Source: Ustulina deusta
Lineage: Eukaryota > Ascomycota > Sordariomycetes > Xylariales > Xylariaceae
Reading direction: 5' to 3'
Length of the DNA stretch: 64,000 nucleotides
NCBI GenBank assembly: GCA_023159155.1
Contig: JAJNNX010000024.1
Coordinates: 372,001-436,000 of the forward strand
The position numbers and the translations under genes were made by a program. The notes under the pieces are model-generated. The model had not been told where the DNA came from. It made no database searches and was given only the letters and a program-made list of their open reading frames with translations. This document shows positions 1 to 14,200 of the stretch, piece after piece (position 1 is the stretch's first letter; the number at the start of each line of letters is the position of its first letter).

Positions 1-884
1 TTTTATTTTCTTTATTAATATAACTACTATATAGCTTAAGTAAGTAATTATTTATATAATTTATTTATATTATTTTAATTTTTAGCTTAATTAAACAAAA
101 AGTAAATAACTATTATAATAATATATATACTTTACTTTGTGTCTTTTTAATATTTAAGTTTTTTACTACAATTATTTAGTTTTATTAAATTAGTTTGTTT
201 ATTTTTATTTTATTTTTGGTTTTGTTTTAGCTTTAATTGTTTTTAATACTTTAATATTCTTGTTATATTAGTTCTATTTTATTTATTTATTAGAATATAT
301 AAACATGAGTTTTTTTTTATTTATTTTTATTTTTTACTAAACTATTTATATAATAATTTATATTTGCTATTTTTAAAATTATATATTTTCTTTTTCTTAA
401 AAGCTATTTTAAGAATATAAAAGGCAATATATTATAAAAAATATTATTAGTTTATTTTTTCATTTCTAAAAGTTTTTTATATTATTTATAATAAGATTTT
501 TTAATAAAAAAATAATTATTAATAATTTAAAAGGCTTATATAATCTTAAGAAATATTTTAAGGTTTAAAAATTAAAAATAAACTTAAACTATAATAAAAT
601 ATAAAATTAAACTTTTTTTAATCTTATTATTTTGAACTTATTAATTATTTTATATTATTTAACTAATATTCTTTATTTTTATGTTTTAAAATAAATCTTT
701 AATATTATTTGTTAATTTTAAGCTAATATAGTTTTTTATTAAGTTTATAAAATTTATTTTATATTATACAATAATATATAAAAAAAGTTTTAAGTATTTA
801 TATATAAATATATTAGCTTATTATAAGTAAAATATATTAATAATTATATAAAAAAAAGCTATTTAGTTAAAATAGCAAACCTAA
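1..884. other. AT-rich fossil sequence, no feature recognised
   Basis: This stretch is very AT-rich, with stops in every frame and no GC patch. I could not match it to any repeat family found elsewhere in the window. It is probably a remnant of an older RIP-mutated transposon truncated by the window edge, but that is inference from composition only. Confidence 0.5.
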
Positions 885-889
885 ACTAA

Positions 890-1126
890 TATCACAATTA
901 GTCAAGTAAAGCTTCTATAGCTAGTTTATTAATACTATAAACAAAGACTCTAAGCTAAAAAAAAAAGAAAAAAAGGAAAAAAATTAGAGTTTATAAAATA
1001 GGTAGATATAGACTTTATATATGTAGCTGCAGAGTTATAAGTTAGTCCGTACGTAAACTTCTTATTTTATTGCTATATAAATCTAGAATTCTTGCAAGTT
1101 TTGCTAAAACTATACTAACTATTATA
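890..1126 (-). repeat. 3' LTR of Z copy 1 (minus direction)
   Basis: A 237-bp terminal repeat, strongly RIP-mutated. It matches 6674-6907 along its whole length, and most differences are C/T or G/A. It begins TATCACAA where its partner has TGTTACGA. Confidence 0.85.
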
Positions 1127-4100
1127 CTATTTCTTTTTAAAACTAAAAATTTAAATATAAGTTTAATTTAAGGTTATTAATAATATTAAGTTTATATAAC
1201 TTTTTTATATTATATTGTTTTATTATTGTTTTTATAATTGTTTGTAAATTTATTAGCTGCTGCTATATATATTTATTTTTATAATTTTATAAAAAGTCCG
1301 GGGGCTTTTTTATAAGTTTTATAAAATTAGTTAAGCTTAATTAATATATTTTTAAAATTTTAAGTTATATATTAAATATTATTAAAGTTATAGCTTTTTT
1401 AAGTAATTTAGTATTATAATTCTTTGTTTTTTTTATATATTTTTAATTGTTTAATTTGTTTAATTTTAAATTTTGTTTTGCTATTAATATTTTTAGTTAA
1501 AAGTAATAATTAGATTTATTAAAATAAAGGGTTATTGTTTGCTTTTTATAATTAGTTAGTATAAAATAGGGTTTTTATTTTATAAAAATCAGGCAAATTA
1601 AAAATATAGCTAAATTTTTGTTTTTTTAGGATTTTGAAAAGTTTAACTGATTAGGAGTCTAATCTAATAGTTAATACTTACGTTATAAAGCTTTTTTTTT
1701 TAAAAAGATTTTATTTTTTATTTTAAAATCTATTAGGCGTTTTTTTTGTTAGCTTATAGTTTATATTGTTTTTATATAAAAGTTGCTATATTATATGCTA
1801 TTTTTTAAACGTTTTAGGTTTAGCGGATTAATTTAAATATTTATTATTAGAAAGTTTTATGCTTTAATTTCTATTGCTATTTTTAGTAGTAATATATTAA
1901 TTAATAAATATTATAAAAAATTATATATAAAGTTTAAAACAAAAAGATAAATGCTCTAATTATTTTAGTATTTATTAATATAGAAATAGAGTTGTTGGTC
2001 TAGTTTTTAATTAATTAATTTTATTGCTTTTTAGGTTTAAGGGTAGTAAGTACTACTAAAGCAATATTTAGTACTTATAAGATTATTAATTATTATTATA
2101 AATTTAGAAATAAATAGTTCTGTATTATTAGATATTTATATGTTTAGTATACTAAGAAATTTATATAGATTTTTGTAGTATTGTATAACTAGTAATTTTG
2201 CAGTATTTATTTTTTTACTAAATAAAGTTATAATTAGACGGCTAAACTTGTTTATAAATACCTATATATAGTTATAACCCTATTAGTTAAATAGTATATT
2301 TTTACTATTTATTACTATATATTATTATATTATAGCTAGTATAAATAATAAATAAAAAAAGCTAAAGGTTTTATTTTGTAGTATTTTGTTTTTTTTATAG
2401 TTATAATAATTATATATATATTATTTATAATTATATTTTAAGTAAAACTAGTAATATTTTTGTTTTAATATTTTGATTGTTTTATATTAATTTTGGTATA
2501 TAGTAATTAGAAGTATATAAACTTTTTAAATTAAAGCTGTACAAAAAAAGATAGTCCTATTTAAGGTAACTTTAGGTACGTATAATTTTTTGTTTTTATT
2601 TTCTAGATTTTGCAGCTAGTTTTTTTGTTTAATTAGGTTTATTAGGTTAATTTTTCAAAAAGTATTAAATAAAAAATCTACAGTTAATATAGGACTTAAT
2701 ATTTTATTAAGTAAGACTAATACTATTATTTTTTTTTTAGTTTTTTTAGCTTTAATTATAAAAAGCTTAGCTATTTTTTTAATAAAATATTAGCTATTAT
2801 ATTTTTTTATTTTAATTAGTATTAAAAAGTAATATTAAAGTTTAATAAAAAGTTAGTTTAGTATATTTGATATATTAATAAAATCTATTTATTTAAAAAA
2901 TATAATAACGTTTAATAATTAGTTATTATAAAAAACTTAGTTTTAAAAAACTTTAAGTAGTAATGTTTTAAAGTTTATATTATTACTAAAAATTTATAGT
3001 TTTAAATTAAATAAACTTATTTAATTAGTATTATTGTTTTAAAAAAATATTTTATAGATTTTTAAGTTATATTTTTTTATTATTGCTAAATAATTTTTTT
3101 TATTATATTATATAAAGTATTTATTTTTATTTATATTAGTTAGCTAGGCTTAAAAAAAACTAAAACAGGTATTTTATATACTAATAGTTTTATATATTTA
3201 AAAGCTTATTTTTGTTTTAGTCCTATTATAAATAGTTTATTTTTTTTAATAGTTAATTTAAAAAAATAGTAATTTTACTAATATAATAAATAAATATATA
3301 AATATGATTATAAAGCTTAAAAAATAACTAGATTAATTTAATATTTTTAAAATTATTAAAGTTTTAATTTAAAATTATTTAGATTTTAATAGAATTAATT
3401 TTGATTTTTATTTTAGTTTTTATAACTATTTTTAAATAATTAATAATAAATATATTAAAATAAAACTTTTTAATATTTTTTTAATATTTAGCTTAATATA
3501 AATAATAGATTATTTTTTTATAATAAGTTTAGTACTATTTTTTAGTTTTAAAATAAATTAGAATATTATTTATATAAATATTTATAAATTTGTTTAAAAG
3601 TTTTTAGATTTATATATTAATAAAAGTTTGCTATTAAATAAGTTTTATTTTTAAACTAAATAATAAAACTTTTTATTAAAATATTTTTTTATAAGTTTAA
3701 AAAAAAAATAATAATATAATTTTATAGTTAATAATAATTAATAAAAAGCTTTAATAATATTTAGTTTTATAAAATAAATAGTATTATAATAATTAAATAT
3801 AGTATTACTAATATTTAAAACTAATATAATTTAGTTTTTTAAATATATATTTTTTTATTAATAATTAATTATAAATTTATATTTAATTAATTTAAGTTTA
3901 AGTATAAATAAAATAAAAATAATATTTAAGTTTATATTTTGTTTAATAAAGTTTATAACTAGTAGTTTATTTATAAATTTCTTTTTAAATAAAATAAATT
4001 ATATAAATATTTAATATTAATAAAGTTTAAAAATATATTTTTTATTATTAAGTTTTAATATTATATTAAATCTTAATTATAATAGTAGTAAAGTTTTAGA

Positions 4101-6673
4101 TTTTTTTTTAAAAAGAATTCTTTTAGGTATAATAGCTAAAAAAGCAAAAAGCTTTATACTAATTTTATATATTTAAGGTTTTTTTTTTTTTAAAAATAGG
4201 ATTAGTTTATTATTAAAAGTTTTTTATAATACTACTTAATTAATTTAAATCTAATTTTTTTATAAAGTATTAATTATTTTTAAGTTTTTTTTAAATAATT
4301 TAGTATAATTATTTTTAGTTGCTATAAATTTAATTATAATAAGTTTTTTCAAAGTTTTTTTAGCTAATTGTTTTTATTTATTTTAATAGGAATAATTCTA
4401 AAAGTTTTATATAATTTTTTTAATAATAGCTCAGTTTTTTTTTTTTTAGAAGTTATTATATAGATTTTTTTTGTTTTAAGTTTAGAGGTCTTAAATCTTT
4501 TTTGTGTTTTTTTAGTTTTGGTTGTTTCTAGAATAATTGTTTTATTTTTAAAAAATTATTTTAATATTTAATAATATTTTTTTAATATTTAATTATATTA
4601 ATTGGCATTTTTTTATATTTTTAAGTTTATATTTTATTATTTATAGCTAAAAAGTTTAATTATAATTATTAATAAAAATTAAACTAATAAAAATAAATTA
4701 TTTAATTAAATTAATTATTGCTTTTAGGTTTTTATTAAAATATTTTGTTTTATTAATTATTTAATATTAATAATAATATTATAACTAAAGTTAATAACTT
4801 AAAATATTTAATTTTTAAATTATTAATTATTAATTTTTATAATATATATTAAATATTTATAGATTTTGCTAATTATTTTGCTTTAGTAGTTATAAAGTTT
4901 TTAAAGTTTAGCTAAATAAACTATTTTTATTTTTAATTATTATTTAATTTATTATATAAATTTATAACTAATTATTAAAAAAGTATAAGTTTTAATATTA
5001 TATAAAACTAAAGTTTTTATTTTAATATTATTAATTTATAATTAAATAAATATTTTAAAAATAATTAATTTGTTTTAATTATATATTTTAATTTAAATAA
5101 ACAACAAAACTAATAAAAAGACTTTTATTAGTTCTATTTGTTTTTCAAGTCGGACAAACTATTAGAGCTATTTTTATTATAGCTTTTTTTTGCTAGTTAA
5201 ATACTTAAGATTTTAGGCTTTTAGTTAGGGTAATTAACTAATATATATTTTTTTTTATTATAAATAAAACAGGTTTTATTATTTTAACAGGTTTTTTTTT
5301 TTATAGTTAATATTTATTTTAATTGATTTAAAGTAAATATTTTAGAATTTTTAAAGTTAGCTAAAAATTAATAAATAAATTTATTAAAAGTTTAGTTATT
5401 TAAGTTAGATTTTTGTTTAATTAAACTAATAAGTTTAATTTATTAATAGTTTTTATAAGCTTGGATAATATTATATACTAATTTAATAATTTTATTAATA
5501 AATAATTTATAAAAAATATTTAAATTTATAAAAACTTTATATAAATTTTTTTTTAAGTTTATATAAAAATAGTTCTATAACTTATATTTTTATTATAATT
5601 TAGCAAGTTAATTTTTTTAAGCTAAGCTATTAAATATAAAAATAAACTTATTAATATTTTTATTAGTTATATATATATAAACTTAGAATATTTTATAAAT
5701 AATAATTATTTAATTAAAATTATAATAAATTATTAATAAAGTTTAAATTATTTTAGTAATATTATTAAATAATTTTTTAGTTAAATAAAAATATATTTTT
5801 ATTAATTTTTTAGTATATTTTTTTAACTAGTTTATAATATATTAAAATTAATTATTTTTAGTTTAAAACATAATAATATTTTTATTTAGCTTTTTTATTA
5901 GTTTATAAACCTAATTATTAAATAAAGTTTTGTTTTTTATAAACTTGCTAAAATTAGTTTTTTATATTTTAGTTTTTTTAATATAAATAAGGTTTAAAAT
6001 ACTAAAAAATAAAGTAATAAAATAAAAAATAAATAAAGTAGCAAAACTAAAAAATTTAAAGTTAATATTTTTAAATATATTTTTTATTATTAAATTATAG
6101 TTATTTTTTAAAAATATTAACATAAATATATTAAAAGATTAATATTTTATTTTTTTTATTTATTAAAAAAGTTTTGCTAGAACTAATATAAAATTACAAG
6201 CTTATATAGCTATAATATTTAATATATTATTTATTTTAAGTTGTTTTAGTTCTAGTTTAGATTTTATTTTTTTAAGTTTTAATTTTTTGTTTTTTTTAGA
6301 TTTTTTTTTAAGTAATAGTTTATTTAAAATATTTATAAAAAAGTTTAATGTTTAAATTTTTTTTTTATAAACATTTTTTTTTTTAAAATTATTTAATAGT
6401 AAAAAATTAGTTATATTTAAAAGTTAAAATTATTTTAATTGTTTAAAAACTAAAAATAAAATAAAAATATTTAAAATTAGGTTTTTTATAAATTATTAGC
6501 CTTTAAATAATATAAAAATTAAAAATTTTATTAAAATTGTATTAAAGTTAGGTTTATATTATAAAATATATAATTAAAAAAAAAAGTTTATTTATATTTT
6601 GCTAATTATAACAAAATAAAAAATATATATTTATTAAATATTTATTAATAAATAATTAGTAAGCTTAAAGTAG

Positions 6674-6907
6674 TGTTACGATTAGTTAAATAAAACTTTT
6701 ATAGCTAGTTTATTAATATTATAAACAAAAACTTTAAGCTAAAAAAAAAAAAATAAAAAAAAAAATAAAGTTTATAAAATAGGTAGATATAAACTCTGTA
6801 TATATAGCTACAAAGTTATAGGTTGGTCTATACGTAGACTTCCTATCTTATTGCTATATGGGTCTAGAGTCCTTGCGGGTCTCGCCAAGACTATACTCAC
6901 TATTATA
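6674..6907 (-). repeat. 5' LTR of Z copy 1 (minus direction)
   Basis: A 234-bp terminal repeat. Its outer segment, about 6815-6900, keeps much more GC than the partner LTR at 890-1126, for example GGGTCTAGAGTCC and GGGTCTCGCC, so mutation of the two ends was uneven. Confidence 0.85.
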
Positions 6908-6912
6908 ACTAA

Positions 6913-9900
6913 TAATAATTGGTAGCTTATTTTTTAGATATTTTTAGAACTTTTAAATATTAAATTAAAAAAATAAGCAATATAAACAATAATATTAACT
7001 AAAATAATAATTTAGTAATTATTATTTATATATTTTTTTATAATTAAAAATTAAAAGCTTAAATCTATTTATATATTTTAGGTCTAGCTAGTATTATAAA
7101 ACTTTAATAAAAAACTTTTTATAACTTTTTATAAATAATTTTAAAAAGTTTTTATTTTTATTCTTATTAAACTATTGTTTTTTTTAAAGCTTAATTAATA
7201 TATTTTTTAAATATAACTTTATATTTTAAATAAAACTAGCTTGCTGTTCTAGGTTATATAAACGCCTAGTTTAAAGTTTTAAAAATTTTAAATATTTATT
7301 AATTAAATAAAATATTTATATTAATAATTAAACAGTTTTTTATATATTATAATTTTTATAATATATTATTTATAAATATAAATTATTTAATATTATTTTT
7401 ATTTAAGCAAAACTTAATAGTTAAAAAATATTATATTAATAATAAAAAATTATATAAGCTTTAAATAGCTCTCGAATATTTAATTTATTAAAAATATAAA
7501 AGAATATTATATTTTATATATATTGAAATATTTAAAATTAAAGTTTATAAGTATTATTATTAAATAACAAATTAAAAAAATAAACTATATAAAAAAATAT
7601 TCATTATAAATACTAGCTAATATTAATACTTGCTAATAATTTTACTAGTTTTATATATAAATAGCTAAATATTATTTTAAATTTAAAATTTAAACTAAAA
7701 ATAAATATAAAAAATAAATTTTTAATAATATTTATATTTAAACTTATTTTTAATAATTATCTAATAATTTAAATTATTAAAAAATAAAGTTTTTAAACTA
7801 TTTAATTTTTAATTAAAAAGTTTAAATATTAATTAAAACAAGAAAAACTTATATAGTTTAATATTTAAAAAAATCTTTTATAAAAAAAAAGAAAAGTTAT
7901 TAAAAAATTTTAAGCTTTATATTAAAGCATTATTATATAGCTATGTTATTTTTATTTTTATTTTTATTATTGATTAAGCGTTAAAATAAACATTTTATTA
8001 AAAATTTAAATAATTTAATATTTTAAAAAAGGTCTTTAATATATTTAATAGTAAGATCTTTATATATAATTATATATATATATATATTTTTTTTTTAGTT
8101 TAAATAATACTTATAAATATTTGTAATAAATACTTAAAAATTATAAGGTAATATATTAAATAGTTTATTAATAAACGCTTTGATATTATTATAAAAAGTT
8201 ATAATATAAAAATATATATATATGGATAATTAAGTATATTTAGTAATACTAATAATAATAAATAATTACAAAAATATAAGAAAAATTAATAAATATAAAT
8301 ATATAAAATAAAGCAAAACTAGCTTATATATAATTTTCAAGTTTATATTTTTTATTTTTATAATAATACTTTTAAATTTTTAAATTTTTCAAAAATAAAT
8401 TATTAATTAAAAGAGTTTTTATTATTTATATAATTTTTAAATATGACTTATGAAGTTTATTATATAAAAAAAGGTTATAATAATATAAGTTTACTAATAT
8501 AGTTATAATTTATTTAAATATTTATAAAAAAGTCTTACTAACATATTAATTTTTTTTAAAAATAAACTTATATATTAATATTTTATTTCTTAACTTGCTT
8601 TATTTTATAATCAATCTAATTTATTAATAATTTTTATAACTAAGTAAATATTATATTAATTATTAATCAAGATTTATATAATATATTTTAATTAATTTAT
8701 ATTTTTATTTTTAATTATTGTATTTTAGTTTATTATTTTTTGGTACTTATAGTATAGCAAATCTTTGCAGAAAAAATATAGCAGGAATTATAAATAATAG
8801 TTCTAGCTAAAAAAACAAAAAAAAAAAAAAAAAAAAAAAGTTTAAGCAACTAATAAAACTTGTTATAGAGTTTATTATATTTTATTTTATTAAAAAATTA
8901 AAAGAATTAATACTTAGTTTTTATTTAATAGAGGTTTTTTAGTTTAATTTTTATTAAATACTTTAAAACAAATTTAATATAGTAATTCTTTAAAAAATTA
9001 TGTATAGCTTTAGTAATATAAAAAAGTTAGACTTTATTTTTTATAGTAAAATATAAAAGAGCTTTTTTTAAAAAAAATAATTAAATATGTTTTTATTTAT
9101 TAACAATTTTTTAAATCTTAAAAGAATTATAAATAAAAATTTTAAGTAGCTATGCTTAAAATTAGTATATTTACTAATAAATTAGCAGCAATTTTTAAAA
9201 AAAGGCTATATTTATAAAAAAGTTAGTTTAGTATTAAAAATAATTAAAGCAAAAAAAATAAAGCTTTAATTTAAACTATTATTTATTAAAGTTCTTAAAT
9301 AAAGTTCTTAAAAAAGATATTTTTTAGTTTTTAATTAATTAGTAACGCTTTATTATTTTTTTTATTTAGTTGTTTAATACCTAAAATATTATTTTATATT
9401 AATAATAAAAAGTTTTTTATTAAACTTAATTTTGTTTATTATACTAAGCTATATTTATTTTATTATTATTAATTAATTATAAAATAAAAAAATAAAGCTT
9501 ATATAAATTATATATTTATTATTTAGAATTATTACTACTTTTTTTATAAATTTAATAATAATATAAATATTTAAAACTTTTTTAAAAAACGAAAATGCGT
9601 AATAAAAATTTAATACTAAAAAACTTTTTTATAATATTAAGTTTTTTTTTTAATAAATAAGATATAAAATAATTTATATAATATATTTTTTTAATTAAGC
9701 TATTAAAAAATTTATAAAAAAAATAAGCTAAAAATATAAAAACAAAAAAAATATTAAAAAAAAAAAAAATATAATAATTATTTTTAATTTTATATACTTA
9801 AAAAATTAGTTTTTTTTATTAATTTATTATATTATATTACTTTAATTATTATCTTTTATAAATATATTATTTTTTCGTTTAGATTTTTAATACTTAAAAT

Positions 9901-9914
9901 AAAAACTAATAAAA
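6913..9914. other. AT-rich fossil sequence with one A23 run
   Basis: About 3 kb without any recognisable gene or terminal repeat. The only clear local feature is an uninterrupted run of 23 A at 8817-8839. Such a run could be the tail of a dead non-LTR element or SINE reading on the plus strand, but I see no coding remnant or target duplication beside it. The rest is stop-saturated RIP-like sequence. Confidence 0.5.
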
Positions 9915-9923
9915 ATATTAAAA

Positions 9924-10282
9924 TAGAGCAGGGCTCCTAATTAGCGTATTGTATACTTAAACTAACTAAACTTACCTAATTTTTTTATATCGGACTACGT
10001 TTTCCGGCTCGCGGATTTTCGTACGTATTAAGTCAAGATCTAATTTATAATCATAAATAAAAACGCAATAATCAATTAATAAAAACAAATTCCTAACTCT
10101 TATTTAGTATTCCGTAATAATTGTCCGTTGTTTGCTACCGGAAAAAGAAGTCTTCCGTAGCTTTAATCAAAAACGCGCGCTTCTTATATTTCTTATCCCC
10201 GTAATCTCCGAAGTTTCCAAGAATGCGTTCTACTCCATAACTAAGGACCTATCTCCTGTACGCACGCACCAGCCCTACTGCA
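9924..10282. mobile_element. M1: 359-bp short-TIR element with 9-bp duplication
   Basis: A GC-richer block starting TAGAGCAGGGCT and ending AGCCCTACTGCA. The ends form a 12-bp imperfect inverted repeat. The 9-mer ATATTAAAA flanks it directly at 9915-9923 and 10283-10291. A second copy, M2 at 59467-59825, has the same length and direction. Size, inverted ends and a duplication of 8-9 bp suggest a non-autonomous DNA transposon (Mutator-like gives 9 bp, hAT 8 bp), but the family is not settled. A 71-codon open stretch across its right half is better seen as an accident of the higher GC, because M2 does not keep it. Confidence 0.7.
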
Positions 10283-10291
10283 ATATTAAAA

Positions 10292-11066
10292 ATATAATAA
10301 AACTAAACTTAAAAAATAAAAATTATTTAGTTTTATATTTTAATTAAGCAGTCCTTTTTATTTTTTTTCTTTTTTTTAATTATTTAATTATAAATCTAAA
10401 CTTTGTTTAATTGCTAGGTTTTTTGTATTTTTGCTAGCTAATTAGTTTATTTTTTTTTAAATAACATTAACTTGTTTTAACTTTTTATAAAACTTTTAAC
10501 TATTTATTTAAAAAGCTTTATAATATTCTAGCTTAACCTGCTTGTTAGATTTAAGCTTATTTTAATTAAAAAATTAATTAATTTAATTTTTTAGCTCTTA
10601 AAAATATTATATTAAGATTTTAATATTTTAAATCTAAAGTTAATATTTTTTTTATTATAAAAAAAAAACTATATTTTAATAAAAATATTAATAAAATAAA
10701 CGTTAGGTTTATTTTTAATTATATAAATATAGTAATAAAAAAGCATTTTATATATATTATATTTTTTATAAGTATTAAAAGCTTTTTTAATAATTAATAT
10801 AATAAATTAATATTTTAAAATTTAAATAATAAAATATATTAGTAATATAGCAAAATACTTAATAAATAAAAATTATAAATATATACTAATTAAAAAATTA
10901 AAGTATTGCTATAAAAATAACAAGCTATAAAGTATATATAGATTTTTAAAGAAATGCTTTAATTAAAATATATTAATATAAAAAATATAATTATAGATTT
11001 CCTAAAATATTTTCTAAAGTTTTTATAGTTAAATTAAAAAATTAAAGCATAAATATTTATATTAAG
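10292..11066. other. AT-rich fossil sequence, no feature recognised
   Basis: Stop-saturated AT-rich sequence between M1 and the left LTR of H. No repeat partner was found in the window. Confidence 0.5.
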
Positions 11067-11071
11067 TTTTA

Positions 11072-11273
11072 TAATAAAAAGACTAAAAGGTATATAAAAA
11101 AAATAATATATTTAAAAAAAATAGGTGCGTAGTAGAATATTAGAAGGTTTAATATATTTGTGTACGAGGTCTTATTTATAAAAGCATAGGCTATCTAGTA
11201 TAGACCTGTTCTAACCTAAGGTATAGGCTATTATTTAAGGTTGCTAGTTTGAGCCTTTTATAAGTTTTTATCA
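11072..11273. repeat. left LTR of H
   Basis: A 202-bp repeat matching 18784-18986. Most differences are C/T or G/A. It ends TTTATCA. Confidence 0.8.
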
Positions 11274-14200
11274 AAATGCCAAGCATAAAAAAACCTTTTA
11301 TTAACTTTAGCAAGTACTAATTATTTATATATATAGATAACTAGGGTTGTTTTTTAATTATTTATATTTATACACTTTTTTTTTTTTTTTTTTAAATAGC
11401 TGCTATGTTATACTAGAGTAGCTAATGTTTTTTTTATTGCTGCTTTAATTAATAGCTTAAATAGTCCTATTGTTTTTACTAGTAATATATTTTCTAATAT
11501 ATTTTTATTAATTGCTTTTTTAATAATTATTAGTTTAAGTATAGTTTTAATAAAAGTTACTAATTTAATTATTGTTTTAAGTGCTATATTATTAAGTATT
11601 AATAGTTTGATTATTGTTTTAAGTATAAATTTAATTAAAAGTGCTTATTTTATAAAAATTAATTTAGAAAGGCTTATATTTTTATATAGTTTTTTTTAAT
11701 GTTTAGGTATATTTTTTAAACTTTTTTTAGTTTATATTAAAAGCTAAGTTATAACTTATGTTTATTTTAGTAGTTTTTAATAAGATCTTTTAAATAATAA
11801 AAATAATACTTTAAGTACTAATAATTATATATATATTTTTATTTTTTTTATTTAATAAAATATTTAAACTTATTTTTATAATAATTAAAGCAATATTATA
11901 TAATTGTTTTAATTTTATAAATATTTTTATTATTATTTAAATTAAAGTCTTAATTAGTTTTTATAAGTTTAAATAAAAGTTCTATATATTTAAATAGATT
12001 ATTATTGCTTTTTATAAAGTATAATTAAACTATTAATATTATAGGGTATATTTAATAATATAATAAAAAATTTAGTTTATATATTAAGTTTTTAATTTTT
12101 TGTTTAATAGTTTAAAGCCTAGTTTTTTGCTATAAGAACTTTTTTAAAAGCTTGTTAAACAAATAGTAATTATTATATAAACAAAAAAAGATTTTATTTT
12201 TTAGTTTGAATTAAAATATATAATATTTTTTATTAAACTACTTTTCAGATTTTGTTATAACAAAATTTATTACTAGTTTAATATTTTAATATAAATATTT
12301 ATATATATTTTATACTTTTTTAAAAATATATTTATTAGTTTATTTAGTTATAATATTAAAAAATTTAAGTAGCTTAAATCTAAATAATTATTTATAAAAA
12401 GTTAATTATATAATATATAATTATATAAAATTAAAGTTTTATTATAAAACTAGTATAAATTTAACCTAATTAAACTTAAGTTATAAAAAATTATAGAAAT
12501 ATATAGCTATTTTTATAGTTTAGTTTTTTTATTTAAATAAACTATTTTTTTATATCTAGTAAGCTATAGTTATTAGCAATTTAGTATTTAAAGCTTTTTA
12601 TGTTTTTTTTAAAAACTTAAAAATAAATTTATACTTTTAATTAAATATAATCTTTTTTAAAATATTTTAATTGTTTAGTAATAAGTAATATATAAGCATA
12701 GCAGTTTATTTTTTAGTTATATATTTTTTATTACTTAGTATTAATAATATTTATTTAAATATATAATATAATATAGTTAATATATAATTATAAGTTTTGT
12801 AATAAATTTTTTTTATAAATTACTAAAATATATTAATTAATTTAACTAAAAATAAAAATAAAATAAAATCTATTATAATTATTTATATAAACAATACATT
12901 TTTAAAACAAATAAAATATAAGCTTTTTATTAGTTTTAACCTATTAATATAATTAAAATTATATTTTAGGCAATATTTTATATATTTTTTAATTAGTTAT
13001 AATTTATAATAAATAAAATAAAGCTTAAAGTTTTTTATTATCTAGTTAGAACTAGCATAATATTTTTTATTATATATTGCTACAAATATTTGTTTAAGTA
13101 TGCTATATAGAATATAAAATTATTTATTATTTTTATATATATTATAAATTAACTTATTTATAATATAAAAAAAGTGCTTAGTTTTAAAAAATATTTTAAT
13201 ATTTTTGTTAATTTTTTGCTGCTTATTTATTATTAGTTTACTAAAGATTTTTTTTGGCTTTATATTTGTTTTATACACTAAATAAAAATCTTATTTTTAT
13301 TTATTATTTATAATAGTTTTATTTAAATATTTAATTATATTTTAAATTAAATCTAGTACTATTAGTTTATTTATTTGTTTTAGCTTATTATTTATATTTA
13401 TTATATTTTATATTATACTTAATTAATTAAACATATTAAAAATATAGTTTAACCGGTTTAAAAAATAATATATTTAAAATCTGTATTATAATAAATAAAC
13501 AAATAAGTTTACTACCTTATTATTAATATAATTAATAATTAATATAATTAGTATTATTTAATCTATAATATTTTTAGTAACTAAATAATTAGTAAGAATT
13601 ATAACTAGCCGCCTATTTAAATATGTTATAATATAAAGCTTTTTTATTGTTTATATTAAACAAATAACCTTTAATTCTAAAGGACTATACTTAGTTTTTA
13701 TTTATAAAATATATTTACTTAAATATATTACTAGTTCTATTTTTATAAAAAATGTAGTTTTACTTAATATCTATTTAAAGTTTTTTTTAATATAAAATAT
13801 TATTATTTTAAAGCTTTGCTTAAAAAACTTATTTAGCTAAATATATAAAATATAGTTAAAATTATAATAATATAGCATAGTTTTAAAACAAATAGCTTTT
13901 TAGACTATATAAAAAAATACTAATTTTACTTAAGTTAGTTTATAATAAGTTATATAAACATAATACTTTTGTTTTTTAGGGTTGCTATTAATAACCTTAC
14001 TTTTTTGTTATCTTTTTACTAAAAGAGCTATTTTATAATTTTATAATAGTTCGGCTAGCTTGGTATAATATAATAAAAAATTGCAAAAAAAGCTATTAGT
14101 ACTAAAGTATTATTTAAAAGTTTATAAGCTTTTAAAAAAAAAAAACTATTTAAAAGCTTATATATATTTTTTAATAGTAAATATTCTAAATATATTAACC

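Larger units (their letters stand above)
890..6907 (-). mobile_element. RIP-degenerate LTR retrotransposon, family Z copy 1
   Basis: Two same-direction terminal repeats, 890-1126 and 6674-6907, bound a 5.5-kb interior, and ACTAA flanks the pair at 885-889 and 6908-6912 as a perfect 5-bp target duplication. The repeats run TG...CA with the inner bases partly turned to TA. The minus-strand direction is inferred from two signs. On the minus strand a purine tract lies just before the LTR that begins TGTAATAG (here the low-coordinate one), and the minus strand is the A-rich one, as usual for retroelement coding strands. A full gag-pol interior would fit 5.5 kb, but every frame is riddled with stops and no protein domain can be read. 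Whether it was Gypsy or Copia is undecided. Four further copies (A, B, C, D) lie in the opposite direction. Confidence 0.88.

Noticed and set aside
10132..10347. 71-codon open stretch across M1
   Set aside because: It lies mostly in a transposable element, runs off its right end into AT-rich flank, and is broken in the second copy (M2). No domain seen.
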